From the NCBI RefSeq assembly GCF_017873395.1, contig NZ_JAGGKC010000031.1, positions 1 to 48,060 of the forward strand: a stretch of DNA of 48,060 bases, written 5' to 3'. Shown here one piece after another: positions 44,459 to 48,060 of the stretch. The position numbers and the translations under genes are program-made. How positions within the stretch are numbered: the first letter of the stretch is position 1; each line of letters begins with the position of its first letter. The stretch is from Youngiibacter multivorans. Its GTDB lineage: Bacteria; Bacillota; Clostridia; Clostridiales; Clostridiaceae. The notes under the pieces are model-generated. The model was given only the letters and a program-made list of their open reading frames with translations. It had not been told where the DNA came from and ran no database searches.

Positions 44459-45829
44459 GTGAAAAGAGATTTCAATGAGTTCAAGGAATATATAAGAGAT
44501 AAGAAGGTCGGGGTAGTAGGCATAGGAGTAAGCAACCTTCCGCTGATAAGGTTTCTTCTGAAGCTGGGGGCGCATGTGTCTGCGTTTGACAGGAGAGAGC
44601 TAAAGGATTTGGGGCCTGAGGTCCAGGAGCTATCTGACAGGATAGAGATATTCCATGGCCATGATTACCTTGACCATCTCGATGGGCTGGATGTCATATT
44701 CAAGACTCCTGGTATGAGGATAGACGATCCGCATCTTGTGAGGGCACAGGAAAAAGGGACCATAATAACATCTGAGATGGAGGAGTTTCTGAAGTACTGC
44801 AAGGCAAGGACCTTCGGCGTGACAGGATCTGACGGGAAGACAACCACTACAACTGTTCTTGGTCTGCTTCTCAAGGAAGCCGGCTATAAGGTATTCGTAG
44901 GCGGCAATATAGGGACACCGCTGTTTGACAAGATAGAGGACATAAGACATGACCATATGGTAGTGCTCGAGCTTTCGAGTTTCCAGCTCATGACCATGAC
45001 TGTGTCTCCTGAGGTTGCTATAGTTACCAACCTTTCCCCGAATCATCTAGACATGCACAAGGACATGAAGGAATACATCGATGCAAAGAAGAACATCTTC
45101 CTGCATCAGGGCAAGGAGGATATCCTCATCCTTAATGAGGACAATGAGATAACTAAAAAGTTTGCTGGTGAGGCGAAGGGCGTAGTTGAATTCTTTTCAT
45201 CAACAAAGGAGCTTGAAGATGCATATTTTGCTGACGGCACTCTCTATCTAAGGGATGAGAAGGTAGTGGAGCTGAAGGACATGCTGGTAAGGGGAGTGCA
45301 CAATGCTGAGAATTTCCTTGCTGCGTTCCTGGCTGCCAAGGATTACGTGTCAATTGATGAGATGAGGAAGGTAGCTCTTACGTTCCCTGGAGTCAAGCAC
45401 AGGTGCCAGCTTGTCAGAGAGTATAAGGGAGTAAGGTATTACAATGACTCCATTGCATCCAGTCCTACAAGGACACTTGCCAGCCTTAAGGCTCTCGATA
45501 CGAAGGTAAACCTCATCGCAGGCGGGTATGACAAGAACATCGACCTTTCACCTGTAGCATTCCAGGGCTACAAATACATAAAGAATGCGGTGCTTGTAGG
45601 AGATACCAGGTTCAAGCTGAAGGAAGCGTTCGACAACCTTGCTAATATGAAAGGGATTTTCGTACCTGTACATATGGCCGAATCCTTTGAGGATGCGGTC
45701 TACATTGCCAAAAGGCTTTCAAAGCCTGGTGATATCGTTGCGCTTTCTCCTGCTTGTGCCAGCTTTGACAGCTTCAAGAACTTTGAAGAACGTGGGGACA
45801 GGTTCGCAGCTCTTGTTAATGATTTTTAA
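44459..45829 (+). CDS. murD: UDP-N-acetylmuramoylalanine-D-glutamate ligase
   Basis: Adds D-glutamate to UDP-MurNAc-L-Ala in peptidoglycan synthesis. 456 residues. N-terminal Rossmann-like UDP domain (VGVVGIGVSNLPLIRFLLKLG), ATP loop VTGSDGKTTTTTVLG, central NLSPNHLDMH, and C-terminal FPGVKHRCQLV, YNDSIASSPTRTLASL. The start is GTG with only a weak ribosome site (GCGGGTG), so expression may be low. A small ATCCTT / AAGGAT hairpin lies about 30 bases upstream. Confidence 0.93.
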   Translation: MKRDFNEFKEYIRDKKVGVVGIGVSNLPLIRFLLKLGAHVSAFDRRELKDLGPEVQELSDRIEIFHGHDYLDHLDGLDVIFKTPGMRIDDPHLVRAQEKGTIITSEMEEFLKYCKARTFGVTGSDGKTTTTTVLGLLLKEAGYKVFVGGNIGTPLFDKIEDIRHDHMVVLELSSFQLMTMTVSPEVAIVTNLSPNHLDMHKDMKEYIDAKKNIFLHQGKEDILILNEDNEITKKFAGEAKGVVEFFSSTKELEDAYFADGTLYLRDEKVVELKDMLVRGVHNAENFLAAFLAAKDYVSIDEMRKVALTFPGVKHRCQLVREYKGVRYYNDSIASSPTRTLASLKALDTKVNLIAGGYDKNIDLSPVAFQGYKYIKNAVLVGDTRFKLKEAFDNLANMKGIFVPVHMAESFEDAVYIAKRLSKPGDIVALSPACASFDSFKNFEERGDRFAALVNDF

Positions 45830-45943
45830 ATTTTGGAACTCGTGGTCTTTGGCCTGCAGACCTTTGCATTATGTTTCTTCTTAGGATAAAATCATAGTGA
45901 AATCCATGGAAAGTTTGCATACTAAATCAGGGAGGCAAAAAAT

Positions 45944-47047
45944 ATGGTAGTCAACAAGATAAAGAGAATAGGAATACTTACAGGCGGTGGAGATTGCCCG
46001 GGACTCAATCCGGTAATAAGAGCTGTCGTTAGGACTGCGATACTGGAGTACGGCTGGGAAGTCGTTGGAATAAGGAACGGATACAAGGGAATGTACAACG
46101 GAGATTTTATCGAGCTTACTCTCGATTCCATCTCTGGCATACTGCATGAAGGCGGTACGATCCTTTACAGCTCCAACAAGGATAATCTTTTCGACTATCA
46201 GGTTGAAGTTGATGGTAAGCTTGTTAACAAGGATGTATCTGACGTCGGAATGGAAAACATAAAGAAGATGGGAATAGATGTCATGTTCATCGTCGGAGGC
46301 GACGGCACCCTTACCTCTGCAAGGGACTTTGCAAGGAAGGGAGTAAAGGTCATAGCTATTCCAAAGACCATTGACAATGACCTGGCATCAACAGATACCA
46401 CATTCGGATTCTCGACTGCGGTTGATGTAGCAACAGAAGCCCTCGACAGGCTTCATACTACAGCTTCATCCCATCACAGGATAATGGTCCTTGAGGTCAT
46501 GGGAAGATATGCGGGCTGGATAGCTCTTCATTCAGGTATAGCAGGCGGAGCGGATGTCATACTTCTTCCTGAGATTCCATATGACATAAGGAATGTTGCC
46601 AGGACCATCGAAGAGAGGAAGGCAAGAGGCAAGAACTTCTCTATAGTTGTAGTCGGAGAAGGAGCCAAGGAGATTGGCGGAGACATAACTGTAAGAGAAA
46701 TCATTAAGGATTCTCCGGATCCTATAAGACTCGGCGGAATCGGAATCAAGGTGGCAACCCAGCTTGAGAAACTCTGCGGAAATGAGACAAGAGCTACAAT
46801 CCTTGGACATCTGCAGAGAGGTGGATCGCCTTCATCTTCGGACAGGATACTTTCCACAAGATACGGTGTTGAGGCTGTCAAGCTTGCAGCATCAGGCAAG
46901 TTCGGAAACATGGTTACCCTGAAGGGGGACCACATGTCCTATGATTCACTTGAGAATGTAATAGGCAGAAAGTCAAAGCTTGTAAATCCTAACGGAGAGC
47001 TTGTTGAGGCTGCCAAGTCCATGGGAATCGGCTTTGGAGACGAGTAA
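45944..47047 (+). CDS. pfkA: 6-phosphofructokinase, probably ATP-dependent
   Basis: Phosphorylates fructose 6-phosphate. 367 residues, longer than the 320 of E. coli PfkA. ATP/PPi loop GGGDCPGLN (14-22), VGGDGTL with Gly121, and PKTIDNDL with Lys141. By the usual rule (Gly at the first site, Asp in PPi enzymes) it should use ATP. Lys at the second site is more common in PPi-type or long-clade enzymes. AGGGAGG upstream. A hairpin terminator follows. Confidence 0.9.
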   Translation: MVVNKIKRIGILTGGGDCPGLNPVIRAVVRTAILEYGWEVVGIRNGYKGMYNGDFIELTLDSISGILHEGGTILYSSNKDNLFDYQVEVDGKLVNKDVSDVGMENIKKMGIDVMFIVGGDGTLTSARDFARKGVKVIAIPKTIDNDLASTDTTFGFSTAVDVATEALDRLHTTASSHHRIMVLEVMGRYAGWIALHSGIAGGADVILLPEIPYDIRNVARTIEERKARGKNFSIVVVGEGAKEIGGDITVREIIKDSPDPIRLGGIGIKVATQLEKLCGNETRATILGHLQRGGSPSSSDRILSTRYGVEAVKLAASGKFGNMVTLKGDHMSYDSLENVIGRKSKLVNPNGELVEAAKSMGIGFGDE

Positions 47048-47060
47048 GAAGAATAATACT

Positions 47061-47089
47061 AAAGAGGCGCCGTATCAGGCGTCTCTTTT
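47061..47089 (+). terminator. pfkA terminator
   Basis: AAAGAGGCGCC / GGCGTCTCTTT, an 11-bp stem with one G-T pair and loop GTATCA, ending in TTTT. It lies directly before the ribosome site of the glycosylase gene. Confidence 0.8.
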
Positions 47090-47105
47090 CACAGGGAGGA
47101 AGTTC

Positions 47106-47666
47106 ATGGGACATGGAGACTGTACCTGGCCTGTAAGCGACATTGAAAGGAAATACCATGACAACGAATGGGGCGCTGAGCTCCATGATGACAGGAAGCT
47201 GTTTGAATTTCTGATCCTCGACACATTTCAGGCAGGACTGTCGTGGAAGACCATCCTTAACAAGAGAGAGAACTTCAGGAAGGCATTTGACGGCTTCGAT
47301 CCTGAAAGGATATCAGAGTATGACGACCTCAAGTTGGAAGAGCTGATGCAGGATACCGGAATCATCAGGAACAGGCTGAAGATACAAGGGGCTGTAAAGA
47401 ATGCAAAGGCTTACCTCAAGGCCGTGGAAGAGTTCGGATCGTTTGACAGCTATATCTGGTCCTTCGTCGGAAACAAGAGCATTGTTTCAAGCATAAATGG
47501 ACCTGAAGACTACAGGGCAACCTGTCCGGAATCGGATGCCATGTCGAAGGATATGAAGAAAAGGGGATTCGCTTTCTGCGGGAGCACCATATGCTATGCA
47601 TTCATGCAGGCGGCAGGGCTTGTGAATGACCATCTCAATACGTGCGCATATAAGAACAGGAAATAA
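47106..47666 (+). CDS. tag: DNA-3-methyladenine glycosylase I
   Basis: Removes 3-methyladenine from alkylated DNA. 186 residues, the normal length. CTWPVSDIERKYHDNEWG, FEFLILDTFQAGLSWKTIL, and zinc ligands including the N-terminal Cys and C-terminal GSTICYAFMQAAGLVNDH with HLNTC. The ATG at 47106 has GGGAGGA upstream; an in-frame ATG at 47001 would run through the pfkA terminator. Confidence 0.94.
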   Translation: MGHGDCTWPVSDIERKYHDNEWGAELHDDRKLFEFLILDTFQAGLSWKTILNKRENFRKAFDGFDPERISEYDDLKLEELMQDTGIIRNRLKIQGAVKNAKAYLKAVEEFGSFDSYIWSFVGNKSIVSSINGPEDYRATCPESDAMSKDMKKRGFAFCGSTICYAFMQAAGLVNDHLNTCAYKNRK

Positions 47667-47687
47667 GATCAGGATATAAGAATGTTG

Positions 47688-47717
47688 AAGGCTGGTAATC
47701 ATATGGATGCCAGCCTT
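47688..47717 (+). terminator. tag terminator
   Basis: AAGGCTGG / CCAGCCTT with inner ATC / GAT pairing, followed by TAT. Confidence 0.75.
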
Positions 47718-47797
47718 TATCATGGATTTGAATAGAGCGTTTAATAGTGAAAAGGACAAAAAATGTAAACAAAATGAAAAATTTCTTGTTTATAGGA

Positions 47798-47826
47798 TTG
47801 CTTCAAATTTTTCCTTGTGGTAATAT
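47798..47826 (+). promoter_or_regulatory. rRNA operon promoter P1
   Basis: TTGCTT (47798-47803), 17 bases, TAATAT (47821-47826), preceded by an A/T-rich stretch that could act as an UP element. Confidence 0.65.
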
Positions 47827-47850
47827 ATCTAAGTCAGCTGTTTCGGCAAA

Positions 47851-47886
47851 TGAGCGTTGACAGCGCTCAAACAGAAGTGGTATTAT
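47851..47886 (+). promoter_or_regulatory. rRNA operon promoter P2
   Basis: TTGACA (47857-47862), 18 bases, TATTAT (47881-47886). The -35 is enclosed in the inverted repeat TGAGCG-N7-CGCTCA (47851-47869). Confidence 0.78.
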
Positions 47887-47929
47887 AAATAGGCTCACTT
47901 CGATACGAACAATAGCGAAGCGACAAGCT

Positions 47930-48046
47930 CTTTGAAAATTAAACAGAAATAGGTAATAAGACCAAAGTAAATTTTTTTGAGTCACCTCCATATTGGTTGG
48001 AGGAAGACGTCTCGAGTAGGAAACGAAAGAGGCAGCCAAGGCAAAC
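47930..48046 (+). other. pre-16S rRNA leader
   Basis: Contains the typical AGCTCTTTGAAAATTAAACA stretch of Firmicute rRNA leaders, and a hairpin CCTCCA / TGGAGG (47985-48003). It leads directly into the 16S 5' end. Confidence 0.75.
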
Positions 48047-48048
48047 TT

Positions 48049-48060
48049 TTAATTTGAGAG
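48049..48060 (+). rRNA. 16S ribosomal RNA, 5' end only
   Basis: The last bases (TTAATTTGAGAG) match the start of 16S rRNA just before the universal TTTGATC-CTGGCTCAG site, which would lie right outside the window. The exact first base is uncertain by a few bases. Confidence 0.85.

Overview
The window reads as chromosome of a strictly anaerobic, fermentative low-to-mid-GC Firmicute of class Clostridia. The evidence is strong AGGAGG ribosome-binding sites, some TTG and GTG starts, heavy AGG/AGA arginine use, T-box leaders, a tilS-hpt-ftsH / coaX-dusB-greA-lysS housekeeping order, formate-tetrahydrofolate ligase and a butyryl-CoA dehydrogenase/Etf set. The genus cannot be fixed from the sequence; an amino-acid or short-chain-acid fermenter is a reasonable guess. 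The window ends in the first bases of a 16S rRNA gene.

Layout. 0.3-4.4 kb: a lipoprotein with a cytochrome b5-like domain, a TetR-controlled ABC exporter (regulator, ATPase, two related permeases) and a small zinc-ribbon protein. 4.5-6.5 kb (minus): a YczE-like membrane protein and an unusual thiolase. 6.8-8.3 kb (minus): a PAS-containing sigma-54 activator. 8.75-21.0 kb (plus): a 12-kb operon with thiolase, short-chain dehydrogenase, GntP-type permease, 3-hydroxybutyryl-CoA dehydrogenase, CoA-transferase, crotonase, acyl-CoA dehydrogenase, EtfB, EtfA, MaoC-type (R)-hydratase and a second CoA-transferase. Near-perfect -24/-12 sigma-54 promoters precede both the operon and the minus-strand thiolase. 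Both have the same bipartite upstream motif about 155-178 bp away, so the activator between them probably controls both. The gene content fits uptake, CoA activation and disproportionation of 3-hydroxybutyrate (either enantiomer), acetoacetate or crotonate to acetate and butyrate.

21.1-23.5 kb: a three-gene operon (COG1900/DUF39, NIL-domain ferredoxin, UPF0280/COG2122) matching the set linked to sulfide-dependent homocysteine synthesis in anaerobes. 23.6-35.6 kb: housekeeping genes (methyltransferase, tilS, hpt, ftsH, an isoprenylcysteine-methyltransferase-like membrane protein, an FlK-like thioesterase, fhs, coaX, dusB, greA, lysS).

35.6-37.6 kb: an AT-rich accessory island. It holds a remnant of a DUF4846 gene, an AbiE-like regulator behind TATGTTA/TAACATA operator repeats, and a frameshifted nucleotidyltransferase. 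The intact DUF4846 lipoprotein gene and a zinc-ribbon gene follow on the minus strand.

39.0-42.3 kb (minus): asnA and aspS, each behind its own T-box. 42.6-47.7 kb (plus): tRNA-Asn, a T-box with glyS, murD, a phosphofructokinase and 3-methyladenine DNA glycosylase. 47.8-48.06 kb: tandem rRNA promoters, leader and the 5' end of 16S rRNA.
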